Shown here: in pieces, positions 44,424 through 52,907 of the stretch
Position numbering within the stretch: the stretch's first letter is position 1
Layout: every line of letters starts with the position of its first letter
Assembly (NCBI RefSeq): GCF_000378725.1
Contig: NZ_KB900377.1
Coordinates: 1-53,127 of the forward strand
DNA from: Peptoniphilus lacrimalis DSM 7455
GTDB lineage: Bacteria; Bacillota; Clostridia; Tissierellales; Peptoniphilaceae
Reading direction: 5' to 3'
DNA length: 53,127 nt
Translations under genes and position numbers: made by a program
The notes under the pieces: generated by a model
Seen by the model: the letters and a program-made list of their open reading frames with translations, nothing else
What the model was told of the DNA's origin: nothing
Databases searched by the model: none

Positions 44424-44458
44424 TTTAAAGTGACGAAATATTTAAAATTTTTAAATAA

Positions 44459-45262
44459 CTATTTACTTGCTAGCTGATAAATTTTTCCGTTGCCAAAAGT
44501 TTTTTCTAAAATTTTACCTTGTTTTAAAAGATTATCGAGGCTTTGTTCAGAAAAAAGAATATTTATCTCTTCCTTTAAGACGTGACTAAAAGTTGAAACA
44601 AATTCAACAAGTAATGAATCATTTATTTCCCTTTTCTCAATACCTACTTCATCATCAATAAACTTACACAAATCCTCATAAGATTTATAGCCCTTTATTA
44701 ATCTTTTATTATCTTCAATTAAAAAAGCTGGCGGATTTTTGACCCTGTAGTCAAAGGCAAGCATCCTATCTTCAAGAAAAATCTCATCAATAAATTCAAG
44801 CTCGCTTGTAAAATTATTAAAATCAATATCTAGTTCTTTTAAAATTTCCTTTTGTACTTGCATATCATATATGTTTTCCTCTTTTAAAATTGCCCACTCC
44901 TTTAACCTTCTCATATATAAGTTGCTCTTATCATAAGAAATTTGTCTAACAGCATTATAATATTTATCTAGAATATAAGATGACTTATGTTCTTCTGAAA
45001 AAAGACTTGGAATTTTCTTAAAATGTGGAAATTTTGTTATAGTTGATGCAGCCCTATACATATCGAACAAAATTTTATTTCCTAATTCAACAGAATTTAA
45101 CTGAGAGAAATTTTTAGGCAAAAAATCTTCATAATTTTCTACAAGACCTGTCATAATAAATTCATAAGATAAATCCCTATATGTAAAAGTTAGAGCTCTT
45201 AAAACTCCTTCTAAACCCCAAGACCAAGGGTCTAAGACATCTGAAAAAATTAATAGTTTCAT
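44459..45262 (-). CDS. DsbA-family thioredoxin-fold protein lacking the CxxC (SpxH-like)
   Basis: Protein of 267 residues. It starts KLLIFSDVLDPWSWGLEGVLRAL, corresponding to the DP-x-C-P-x-C-W active-site region of DsbA/FrnE and of SpxH (YjbH), but both Cys are gone (DPWSWG). A helical insertion domain follows (SVELGNKILFDMYRAASTI) and then the cis-Pro strand VKNPPAFLIEDNKRLIKGYKSYED. A DsbA-like redox enzyme is therefore unlikely; an adaptor role, as for SpxH handing Spx to ClpXP, is inference. It has AGGTGA before the start and is divergent from nrdD. Confidence 0.75.
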   Translation of the reverse strand: MKLLIFSDVLDPWSWGLEGVLRALTFTYRDLSYEFIMTGLVENYEDFLPKNFSQLNSVELGNKILFDMYRAASTITKFPHFKKIPSLFSEEHKSSYILDKYYNAVRQISYDKSNLYMRRLKEWAILKEENIYDMQVQKEILKELDIDFNNFTSELEFIDEIFLEDRMLAFDYRVKNPPAFLIEDNKRLIKGYKSYEDLCKFIDDEVGIEKREINDSLLVEFVSTFSHVLKEEINILFSEQSLDNLLKQGKILEKTFGNGKIYQLASK

Positions 45263-45283
45263 ATTTCACCTCATTTAATATTT

Positions 45284-45293
45284 ATTATAGCAT
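45284..45293 (-). promoter_or_regulatory. Extended -10 promoter of the DsbA-like gene
   Basis: On the minus strand TATGC-TATAAT, i.e. TGn immediately before TATAAT (45284-45289), about 22 bp upstream of the start codon. The -35 is poor, as expected for an extended -10 promoter. Confidence 0.5.
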
Positions 45294-45401
45294 ACCAAAA
45301 AATATAAGAATTAAACAATTTTAACCTTTCTTTTGCATATTTCCTCAAAATATGACGAAATGTAAAATTTCTACAAGATATAGTTTTTATGTTCCTTTTA
45401 T

Positions 45402-45420
45402 ACACAATATGTTGTATAAT
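45402..45420 (+). promoter_or_regulatory. NrdR box overlapping the nrdD -10
   Basis: ACACAATATGTTGTAT (45402-45417) matches the NrdR consensus acaCwATATaTwGtgt and overlaps TATAAT (45415-45420). A degenerate second copy (ACAAGATATAGTTTTT, about 45373-45388) lies about 29 bases upstream. Binding of NrdR would repress nrdDG when dATP is high. The -35 (TTCCTT) is poor. Confidence 0.75.
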
Positions 45421-45441
45421 TATTTGAAAAGGGAGGGCATT

Positions 45442-47565
45442 ATGTTAACGGTAATAAAAAGAAATGGAACCGAGGTCCCATTTGACAAAGAAAAAATCAC
45501 AATAGCAATAGAAAAAGCAATGAATTCTACAACAGGAGTTTTTGTAGAAGACCAAGCAGAAAAAATCGCAAGAGAAATTGAAGAATATGCAAATACAAAA
45601 GAAGTTCCCATGTCTATTTATGATATTGAAACTGAAGTTTATTATAAACTCATAAATTATAATAACCCTGCAACAGCAAGAGCTTACGAATCTTACAAGT
45701 CAGTTCAACAATATAAGAGGGAACAAAATACAACAGACAATGAAATTTTAGGCTTATTAAATGAAACAAACATTGATGTAATGGATGAAAATTCAAATAA
45801 AAATCCAATAATCGCATCTACACAAAGGGATTTAATAGCAGGAGAAGTATCAAAAGATATAGCTAAAAGAAAAATGATACCACTAGATCTAGTGGAAGCT
45901 CACGAATCTGGAGCAATTCATATTCATGATATGGATTATATTATCCAACCAATTTTTAACTGTTGTTTGGTAAATATGAAAGATATGCTTGATAACGGAA
46001 CAGTAGTAAATGGAAAGATGATCGAAACTCCAAAATCATTCCAAGTAGCTTGCAACGTAATGACACAAATAATTGCGCAGATAGCATCAAATCAATACGG
46101 CGGTCAATCAATAGATATTTCTTGTTTAGGGAAATATTTAAGAAGATCCTTTGATAAAAATTTAAGTACAGCTATAGAAACCCTAGGCGATGTAGATTTG
46201 GCTGAAAAAATGGCAAAAAAAATGACTCAAAAGGATTTGGAAAGTGGTATTCAAACAATACAATATCAAATAAATACTCTAATGACTTCAAATGGACAAG
46301 CACCCTTTGTAACCTTGTTTATGCATATTAAAGACGGCGATATTTATGAAAATGAAGTTGCACTTATTATTGAAGAAATTTTAAAACAAAGAATTAAAGG
46401 AATAAAAAATGACGCCGGAGTTTATGTAACACCAGCTTTTCCAAAATTAATATATGTACTAGATGAAAATAATATACACAAGGATTCAAAATATTATTAT
46501 CTAACAAGTTTAGCTATCCGTTGCACAGCTAAAAGAATGTATCCTGATTACATTTCAGCTAAAAAAATGGCTTCAAATTACGAAGGAAATGTATTTTCAC
46601 CAATGGGCTGCAGGGCATTTTTACCACCATACAAAGACCAAAAAGGCAAATACAAATTTGATGGTCGTTTCAATATGGGAGCTTGCACAATTAATCTTCC
46701 ACAAATAGGAATTTTAGCAAATGGCGATGAAAATAAATTCTTTGAAATTTTAAACAAAAGACTAGACCTTGTAAAAAGAGTTGGACTTTTAAGATACGAA
46801 CATTTAAAGAAAGTAACTAGTGATTCCTCACCAATCCACTGGCAACATGGAGCAATTGCAAGACTTGGCAAGCATGAAAGTATAGCTCCTCTTCTATTGG
46901 ATGGATATTCAACAGTATCATTAGGATATATAGGAATTTATGAAGCGACATATTTAACTAAGGGCGTATCCCATACAGATGCTAAGGGCTATCCTTTTGC
47001 AATGAGAATTATGGATACATTAAACGCAGCAGTAAAAAAATGGACCAAAGAATATGGAATTAAATTTACCCTATACGCAACTCCTGCTGAATCCTTAACT
47101 AACAGATTCAATTCAATAGATAGAAAAAGATTCGGAATTATAGAAAATGTTACAGACAAGGGTTACTATACAAACTCATTCCATGTAGATGTGCGTGAAG
47201 AAATTTCTGCCTTTGAAAAATTTTCTTTCGAATCAAAATTCCAAGATAAATCTTCAGGTGGTTGCATATCCTATGTAGAAATTCCAAACATGGAACACAA
47301 CCTTGAAGCTTTGGAAACAATTGTAAGATATATTTATGATAATATCCAATATGCAGAATTTAACACTAAATCAGATTATTGTGCAGAATGTGGTTTTGAT
47401 GGAGAAATAAAATTAAACGAAGATGGTCAATGGCAATGTCCACAATGTGGCAACACTGACCGTGCAACTTTAACTGTAGTAAGAAGAACCTGCGGATATT
47501 TAGGCGAAAATTTCTGGAATGAAGGAAGAACTAAGGAAATAAAAGATAGAGTGCTTCATATATAA
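45442..47565 (+). CDS. nrdD: Anaerobic ribonucleoside-triphosphate reductase, large subunit
   Basis: Protein of 707 residues, started at the ATG at 45442 behind GGGAGGG; a 30-residue longer form would read through the promoter. ATP-cone at 1-90 (VIKRNGTEVPFDKEKITIAIEKA). The catalytic core includes HIHDMDYI and NCCLVNMKDML. The C-terminus has the zinc site CAECGFDGEIKLNEDGQWQC with CPQCG, and the glycyl-radical loop RRTCGYLG. It makes dNTPs anaerobically, using formate as a reductant in the class III family. It is followed by its activase, overlapping by 1 base (TAATG). Confidence 0.96.
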   Translation: MLTVIKRNGTEVPFDKEKITIAIEKAMNSTTGVFVEDQAEKIAREIEEYANTKEVPMSIYDIETEVYYKLINYNNPATARAYESYKSVQQYKREQNTTDNEILGLLNETNIDVMDENSNKNPIIASTQRDLIAGEVSKDIAKRKMIPLDLVEAHESGAIHIHDMDYIIQPIFNCCLVNMKDMLDNGTVVNGKMIETPKSFQVACNVMTQIIAQIASNQYGGQSIDISCLGKYLRRSFDKNLSTAIETLGDVDLAEKMAKKMTQKDLESGIQTIQYQINTLMTSNGQAPFVTLFMHIKDGDIYENEVALIIEEILKQRIKGIKNDAGVYVTPAFPKLIYVLDENNIHKDSKYYYLTSLAIRCTAKRMYPDYISAKKMASNYEGNVFSPMGCRAFLPPYKDQKGKYKFDGRFNMGACTINLPQIGILANGDENKFFEILNKRLDLVKRVGLLRYEHLKKVTSDSSPIHWQHGAIARLGKHESIAPLLLDGYSTVSLGYIGIYEATYLTKGVSHTDAKGYPFAMRIMDTLNAAVKKWTKEYGIKFTLYATPAESLTNRFNSIDRKRFGIIENVTDKGYYTNSFHVDVREEISAFEKFSFESKFQDKSSGGCISYVEIPNMEHNLEALETIVRYIYDNIQYAEFNTKSDYCAECGFDGEIKLNEDGQWQCPQCGNTDRATLTVVRRTCGYLGENFWNEGRTKEIKDRVLHI

Positions 47566-48068
47566 TGAAATATGGTCAAATAAGAAAATATGATGTCGCA
47601 AACGGACCTGGAATAAGATGTAGCTTTTTTGTTACTGGTTGCAATCATAAATGCCCCCAATGTTTCAATAAAGAGTATCAAGATTTTAGCTATGGTAAGT
47701 TGTGGACCAATGAAGAAACCAAAAAGATAATTTCCTATATGAATTTAGAAGAAATAAAGGGGCTTACCATTTTAGGTGGCGAGCCCTTTCAAAATACTGA
47801 GGATTTAATAGAAATTGTAGGAAAAATTAGAGAAAAAAGCCATAAATCTATTTGGATATATTCAGGTTACACTTACGAACAAATACAAGCTGACCCACTG
47901 AAGAAAAAACTCTTAAGCTATTGTGACGTTTTGGTAGATGGTCTATTTATAATAAAACTTAAAGATCTAAGGCTAAAATTTAGAGGTTCCTCCAATCAAA
48001 GAATAATAGATGTAAAAAAATCTCAAGAAGAAAATAAGATTATAACAATTGATAAATTTATGAATTAA
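47565..48068 (+). CDS. nrdG: Anaerobic ribonucleotide reductase activating protein
   Basis: Protein of 167 residues, radical-SAM enzyme that installs the glycyl radical on NrdD. The cluster motif is CNHKCPQC (CxxxCxxC) after CSFFVTG; LTILGGEPFQNTEDL is the SAM-binding GGEP loop. Its start codon overlaps the nrdD stop (TAATG), a sign of coupled translation. Confidence 0.95.
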   Translation: MKYGQIRKYDVANGPGIRCSFFVTGCNHKCPQCFNKEYQDFSYGKLWTNEETKKIISYMNLEEIKGLTILGGEPFQNTEDLIEIVGKIREKSHKSIWIYSGYTYEQIQADPLKKKLLSYCDVLVDGLFIIKLKDLRLKFRGSSNQRIIDVKKSQEENKIITIDKFMN

Positions 48069-48130
48069 AACCAAAGATAGTTACAAGTAAATAATTCAGT
48101 TATTAATTTAAGCCTTTTATAAAGGTGATA

Positions 48131-48171
48131 TAGTAAAAGTGTCAGTTAATTATGAACTGGCACTTTTACTA
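48131..48171. terminator. Strong bidirectional terminator between nrdG and csaB
   Basis: 17-bp stem TAGTAAAAGTGTCAGTT/AACTGGCACTTTTACTA (48131-48147 with 48155-48171, one G-U pair), 7-base loop. It lies between the convergent nrdG and csaB genes. Confidence 0.85.
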
Positions 48172-48182
48172 TATATATTGTT

Positions 48183-49277
48183 TTATTTATTTAATAACTC
48201 TAAGGCTATGGAAATATTCTCTTTTGCTTTTTCTTTCTTTTTATTGGTATTTTTTTCTAAAATAATTCTTCTTTGATCTAGATTATCTAGGGCTTTTTTC
48301 ACCTGGTCTATTAACTCATCTGTGGTGAAAGTTTCTACATCTACAGACTCACTGATTCCAAGTTCATCTACCATTGCCCTTACTTTTGGATCATATATAA
48401 GACCTACCATGGGAAGATTTACAACTGCTGCATAAATTACTGAATGTAGGCGCATGGCTAATAATAATTTGCATTTTCTAAATATTCCCATAAGTTCTTG
48501 AGCCTTGTAAGTTTTTGTAATTGTAGAAATTCTGTCCTTATTTTTGCACAATTTTGCAAGTTCCATTGAATAAACATTATCTCTTGGCATATGAAAGGGA
48601 ACAAGCAAGACATCATAACCCATATCTACCAAATAATCACAGACATAGGCTAATTTTTCCTTTAAGTCTTGTGCTTTTTTCCATTCTCTTATACATATAC
48701 CAATTGTATTTTGAGAAATTTTTATGCCTTCCTTAGCCAAAATTTCTTCTGTTTTTTTGTCACTTATAGGCTCCAGTGAGAATACAGGATCAGCCGTTAC
48801 TTTAATATTTTTATTTTTTAATTTTAACTTTTTTACAAAGTCATAAGAAAGCTTATCTCTTAAACTTATGAAGTCAACTTTTTCCAGAATGATTTTTGTC
48901 ATAAATCTGTTAAAGGGCTTATTTATCGGTCCTATACCATTTGCATAAACATAGACTTTTTTACCTAAAATTTTGGCAAGAAAGATTAAAAATAAATAGT
49001 ATGCAAGTGACCTAGTTGAGGTTACATCTTGAAGAAGCGAACCTCCCCCTGATATAAAGAGGTCTGTTTCCTTTAAATTTGCGATAAGATGAGATAGGTT
49101 GAACCTATCGGCACTTTTGATATCATAAATTTTTTCCGTTTTTACTGGATTGTTAGAAAAGGCCTTTAATTCAATATCAATATTTAGTTTTTTAAAATCA
49201 TCTACCATGGCTTTTAAGATGGCATCATCACCTGAGTTATCAAAACCAAAGTAGCCGGAAAAAAGAATTTTTTTCAT
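48183..49277 (-). CDS. csaB: Polysaccharide pyruvyl transferase (CsaB-like)
   Basis: Protein of 364 residues. It begins KKILFSGYFGFDNSGDDAIL, with SGGGSLLQDVTSTRSLAYYLF, YANGIGPINKP, VDFISLRDKLSYDFVKKL, LLAMRLHSVIYAA and PMVGLIYDPKVRAM, the CsaB/polysaccharide pyruvyltransferase pattern. CsaB adds pyruvate to the secondary cell-wall polymer to which SLH domains bind. The large SLH protease in this window is a plausible client. It overlaps the ligase-like gene by 4 bp. Confidence 0.9.
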   Translation of the reverse strand: MKKILFSGYFGFDNSGDDAILKAMVDDFKKLNIDIELKAFSNNPVKTEKIYDIKSADRFNLSHLIANLKETDLFISGGGSLLQDVTSTRSLAYYLFLIFLAKILGKKVYVYANGIGPINKPFNRFMTKIILEKVDFISLRDKLSYDFVKKLKLKNKNIKVTADPVFSLEPISDKKTEEILAKEGIKISQNTIGICIREWKKAQDLKEKLAYVCDYLVDMGYDVLLVPFHMPRDNVYSMELAKLCKNKDRISTITKTYKAQELMGIFRKCKLLLAMRLHSVIYAAVVNLPMVGLIYDPKVRAMVDELGISESVDVETFTTDELIDQVKKALDNLDQRRIILEKNTNKKKEKAKENISIALELLNK

Positions 49278-50632
49278 GAAACCCCTTCTACTTTTAAATT
49301 TTCTTTTTTTGTTAGCTCTAATTTTTCATTTTTAGAAATTCTTATAAGACTAATAATTATTCCTAGTAAAATCCAAAATGTAAATATTATCCTTGGCATA
49401 TATAAAATATGTTCAGTCATCCCATTGGCTAAAATTCCAAATAAAGATGCAATCGCACCAGCTCCCAAATATTTTATATATTTATCATCACTTTTTGCTA
49501 AATATAAATTAGCATTTTTTAATATAGAAAAAATCATATATAAAAACACAAGAAGTCCTATTATTCCGCCTTCTGCAAAGATTTCAAGAAAAGTATTGTG
49601 GGCGTGATAAATGGGCATTGTTCTTATATAAGTTTCAAAAACTTGCTTGAACGGTATATAGCCAAAGCCTACACCATTTATGAAATTATCCTTTATTAAA
49701 TGAAAGGTTATATCATATATCTTAGTTCTATATAGGATAGATGAATCCACATTTGAGCCTATGGAAATAAATCTTTCCAATATACTTTTTGGTAGGAAAG
49801 GAATCATTATAAGAATAATTGGTATGGACAAAAGTAATAGTCTTTTATCTACAATTAAGACAAAAATAAATGCCGCAACAAAAATTCCTAACCAGCCGCC
49901 TCTTGACATTGTCATCACTAAGGCTATAAGCAAAAGTCCAACTCCTGCCATAAATAGCATTTTTTTCTTCATAGATTTGGTATACCACATAAGACCAACA
50001 CCTAAGGGAATAGTCATTACTAAATATTCTGCAAAAATATTGGGATTAGTGAATACAGAGTAAATTCTAACTGCTATATCTTGTGAATTTTCCACATCAG
50101 TCCACTCTGGTCTCATAACAACACCTGTAAAAATTTGTCTTATACCTACTAGAGCAACCATTAAGACTGAAACCATTAAAACTGATACAAAAACATTTAT
50201 ATCTTCTTTTTTTCTTAGACTGTTAACCATGGCAAAAACAAAAGAAACTCCTGCACAGTTCAGACCAAGATCTCTTATAGAGCCCCCTACATTTACCGAT
50301 GTCAGGGTATTTACAAGGGCTAAAACTATAAAAAATCCTATGCTTAGACCATAAATATCTACTGTAAAATCTCTTTGGTCCAATAAAATTTTTCTTAAAA
50401 ATATTACAAAGCCCATGGATAAAAAACCTAAAAGTCCAATGATATCAGGTAAAAATGGATAAGCAAAAGCCATAAGGCAAAGACCAATTTTTATATCGTA
50501 AAGGACAAAAAATATTCCGCAAAACACAAGCATTGTAGCAAGAAAAAATTTTGTGCTTAGAAATATATAGGATACTAGGACAAGTAATGCCATAAAAATT
50601 ATCAAAGGAAGTTTTTTTGTTCTTACCACCAT
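49274..50632 (-). CDS. O-antigen ligase-like membrane protein (Wzy/WaaL fold)
   Basis: Protein of 452 residues with about 11-12 membrane spans. It carries the large loop of O-antigen ligase/polymerase proteins (about 290-345: FISIGSNVDSSILYRTKIYD, NGVGFGYIPFKQVFETYIR, YHAHNTFLEIFAEGGIIGL). The His-rich loop HAHNTFLE is the family's most conserved feature. It probably polymerises or transfers the secondary cell-wall polysaccharide next to CsaB. The start ATG overlaps the preceding gene by 10 bp, with GAGGTGG just before. Confidence 0.82.
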   Translation of the reverse strand: MVVRTKKLPLIIFMALLVLVSYIFLSTKFFLATMLVFCGIFFVLYDIKIGLCLMAFAYPFLPDIIGLLGFLSMGFVIFLRKILLDQRDFTVDIYGLSIGFFIVLALVNTLTSVNVGGSIRDLGLNCAGVSFVFAMVNSLRKKEDINVFVSVLMVSVLMVALVGIRQIFTGVVMRPEWTDVENSQDIAVRIYSVFTNPNIFAEYLVMTIPLGVGLMWYTKSMKKKMLFMAGVGLLLIALVMTMSRGGWLGIFVAAFIFVLIVDKRLLLLSIPIILIMIPFLPKSILERFISIGSNVDSSILYRTKIYDITFHLIKDNFINGVGFGYIPFKQVFETYIRTMPIYHAHNTFLEIFAEGGIIGLLVFLYMIFSILKNANLYLAKSDDKYIKYLGAGAIASLFGILANGMTEHILYMPRIIFTFWILLGIIISLIRISKNEKLELTKKENLKVEGVS

Positions 50633-51162
50633 TGGTCCACCTCTTTGTCTAGTTTAAAGAAATCTGTAAAGTAATTTATAAATAAAGAATTATCTAGTAT
50701 ATCCTTGTATAAACCCTTTAAGCTTGCTCCAATAAAACCTAATAGTAAAATGATAAGACTTAGCTTGATAGGCTTAGAAAATACAAGACCATATATGCTT
50801 GTAAACAAACCACAATAGAGTATAAAGGTAAATATAAAGGATAATAATGAATTCAAATCCTTTGCTACAACTTTAATAGGACTTAGAAAAAGAGAATTCT
50901 TTATAGGTTCTCTCAAAATTCTATTTAAAAAATTACAAAAACAATTTAAAATCCCAAAAAATCCTATGAATATTTTATAGGTAAAAGAATTTTCAAATAT
51001 AGATTTTCCATCATTTAAAGTTCTTCTAACAAATGAGTACCTATAAAAATTGGCAAAAATATTTAATTTTTTTATCAATTTACTCAGTAAACTATGGGAA
51101 TAAATTTCTCCTAATTTACTGGTAATTTTCATTGATATTCCAACAATTATGGAATTATACAT
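50623..51162 (-). CDS. Membrane protein of unknown function in the wall-polymer cluster
   Basis: Protein of 179 residues, basic N-terminal half and two to three membrane segments (about 64-80, 107-130, 132-150). I recognise no family. It overlaps the ligase-like gene by 10 bp and follows the DUF4330-like gene by 4 bp, so it belongs to the same transcript. It may help anchor the other enzymes, an inference from position only. Confidence 0.5.
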   Translation of the reverse strand: MYNSIIVGISMKITSKLGEIYSHSLLSKLIKKLNIFANFYRYSFVRRTLNDGKSIFENSFTYKIFIGFFGILNCFCNFLNRILREPIKNSLFLSPIKVVAKDLNSLLSFIFTFILYCGLFTSIYGLVFSKPIKLSLIILLLGFIGASLKGLYKDILDNSLFINYFTDFFKLDKEVDQWW

Positions 51163-51166
51163 TTTA

Positions 51167-51652
51167 TCACTCTACTTTTATGTCCATCACTATTGCAAAA
51201 GTTGCAATATTTTTATTCTTTACTCTTTGTTGGTTGCCGATTCTAATTTGTTCAGTTCCAACTTGATAGAAATCGTCATTTTCTTTCACATCACATTCAA
51301 CTTCCATATGAACAATATATTTTTCTGGAACTTCTGCTAAAACAACTTGTCCCTTATATTCAACTTCTTTTTTAAAAGGTTCGTAAGAAACTTTTTTTAT
51401 CTTGCCTAGGTAGGTTCCCTTATCATAATCATACAAGGGGTCCCCTTCTTTAATCTTAGAAACAGTTGCCATTTTAACTTCATTAACATCCATATATATT
51501 ATGCCCTTCTTGCTTTGAGCATTTGAAACTGAAGGCGATTTAGATAGTCTTTTAGCACCGAATACAGCAATTAAAGCTACTAACAAAATCACCAATAAAT
51601 CAATAATATTGATAATGCCAAATATCTTACCTTTTTTATCAATTATTTTCAT
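51167..51652 (-). CDS. DUF4330-like membrane-anchored protein
   Basis: Protein of 161 residues, started at the ATG at 51652 behind GGAGGAA. The N-terminal segment KGKIFGIINIIDLLVILLVA is a short cytoplasmic stretch plus one membrane span, followed by an extracellular beta-rich domain (VNEVKMATVSKIKEGDPLYD, GTYLGKIKKVSYEP, VEVECDVKENDDFY, EQIRIGNQQ). This matches DUF4330, often seen beside polysaccharide genes. No function is known. It overlaps the glycosyltransferase by 14 bp. Confidence 0.7.
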   Translation of the reverse strand: MKIIDKKGKIFGIINIIDLLVILLVALIAVFGAKRLSKSPSVSNAQSKKGIIYMDVNEVKMATVSKIKEGDPLYDYDKGTYLGKIKKVSYEPFKKEVEYKGQVVLAEVPEKYIVHMEVECDVKENDDFYQVGTEQIRIGNQQRVKNKNIATFAIVMDIKVE

Positions 51653-52766
51653 TATATTCCTCCAAAATTTTATTATAAATTTCAAATTGTGCCTTACCCA
51701 TAGCATCAGTAGAGAATTTTTCTTCTACAAGCTTATGGATATTTTCTCCTAATTCTTTTAACTTTTGCCTGTTGTTGTACAGGTAAAGTATTTTTTGGCT
51801 TAAGCTCTTATAATCACAAACTCCAATTAAATATCCTGTCTTATCATTTATAATTACCTTAGATATGCCCCCAACATCTGTTGAAATGCTTGCTACATTC
51901 ATAAGAGCACTTTCTAAAATAACATAGGGAAAGGACTCAGATATGCTGGTCAAAACATTTAAATCAATAGCATTAAAGAAAGAATAGTTATCTTTAACAA
52001 AGTCTAGAAAATAAATATTTTTCTCAAAACCCTTAATTTCTTTAAGCAAATTTTCCTTCTCTTCCCCTTCTCCTGCAATAAGAAAAATAATATCGGTGTT
52101 TTCTTTTAAGACTTCTTTGCAAGCAGCTATAAAAGTTTGATGGTCCTTTACCTTGTCAAGCCTTGCAGCTATACCTACCAAGAACTCCCCATTATAATTA
52201 ATATTATATCTTGAAAGAAAATCTTCTTTGGGGATAAAATTAAATTTTTTATCCTTATCTATACCGTTATATAATACGAAAATTTTGTCTTTATTAAAAT
52301 TTCTCTCAATAAGCATTTGCCTGAAAGAATCTGAAACAGTTATATAATAATCAAAATATTTCAAAGCAACTTTATTTAAAGTTGTAAAGACAAGATTCTT
52401 ATAAAATGAATCTTTAAAATCTAATTTATAATCAGAATGAATCGTAGTAATTACAGGAACTCTTATATATTTTTTTAAAAACATAACAATAAAATTTGCT
52501 CTGGCTCCATGAGCATGGATAATATCAAATTTTTCTCTATCAATCTCTTCTCTTAATTTTTTAACAACAGACATATCGGCCCTAGATTTTTGTGGAAAAA
52601 CTTTGATGTTATAACCTAAATCTTTAGCCTCATCATAAAAAGAATCTTTAATGAAGCAAATTATTCTTGCATCTACAAGATTTTTTAAGCCCTTCATTAA
52701 AGAAAAAATATGAGTTTTGGCTCCGCCTGTATCTCCGCCACTAATTAAATGGAGAACTTTAATCAT
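51639..52766 (-). CDS. Glycosyltransferase family 4 protein
   Basis: Protein of 375 residues with the GT-B fold: KVLHLISGGDTGGAKTHIF at the N-terminus (donor-side GG), FDIIHAHGARANF, VPVITTIHSD, FVLYNGIDKDKKF, FLVGIAARLDKVKDHQTFI and the E(x7)E-like ISESFPYVILESALM near the C-terminus. It adds a sugar to a lipid-linked wall-polymer precursor. It is the first gene of the csaB cluster with AAGGAGG at the start. Acceptor and donor sugar are unknown. Confidence 0.9.
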   Translation of the reverse strand: MIKVLHLISGGDTGGAKTHIFSLMKGLKNLVDARIICFIKDSFYDEAKDLGYNIKVFPQKSRADMSVVKKLREEIDREKFDIIHAHGARANFIVMFLKKYIRVPVITTIHSDYKLDFKDSFYKNLVFTTLNKVALKYFDYYITVSDSFRQMLIERNFNKDKIFVLYNGIDKDKKFNFIPKEDFLSRYNINYNGEFLVGIAARLDKVKDHQTFIAACKEVLKENTDIIFLIAGEGEEKENLLKEIKGFEKNIYFLDFVKDNYSFFNAIDLNVLTSISESFPYVILESALMNVASISTDVGGISKVIINDKTGYLIGVCDYKSLSQKILYLYNNRQKLKELGENIHKLVEEKFSTDAMGKAQFEIYNKILEEYNENN

Positions 52767-52851
52767 AACTCTCCTCCTTACTTAGATAAGTATATAATAA
52801 ATTTCCATATATTTGTAGCTTTTTTATAAAAAAACATCCTAAAAATGTGGT

Positions 52852-52871
52852 GACCCCATAAAGTTGGACCA
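52852..52871 (-). mobile_element. Terminal inverted repeat of an IS3-family element
   Basis: TGACCCCATAAAGTTGGACC, read from the outside into the element, is of IS150-group type and lies 37 bases past the stop of the transposase fragment. It marks the element boundary; the target duplication cannot be checked because the other end is outside the window. Confidence 0.8.
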
Positions 52872-52874
52872 AAT

Positions 52875-52907
52875 ACCAGAGAGAATTTATATTTTCTCTG
52901 GTATTTT
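52875..52907 (-). terminator. Hairpin at the 3' end of the IS element
   Basis: Stem ACCAGAGA/TCTCTGGT (about 52876-52883 with 52896-52903), flanked by T-rich and A-rich runs, immediately after the transposase stop. It is probably the transposase terminator and may also shield the element from outside transcription. Confidence 0.65.
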
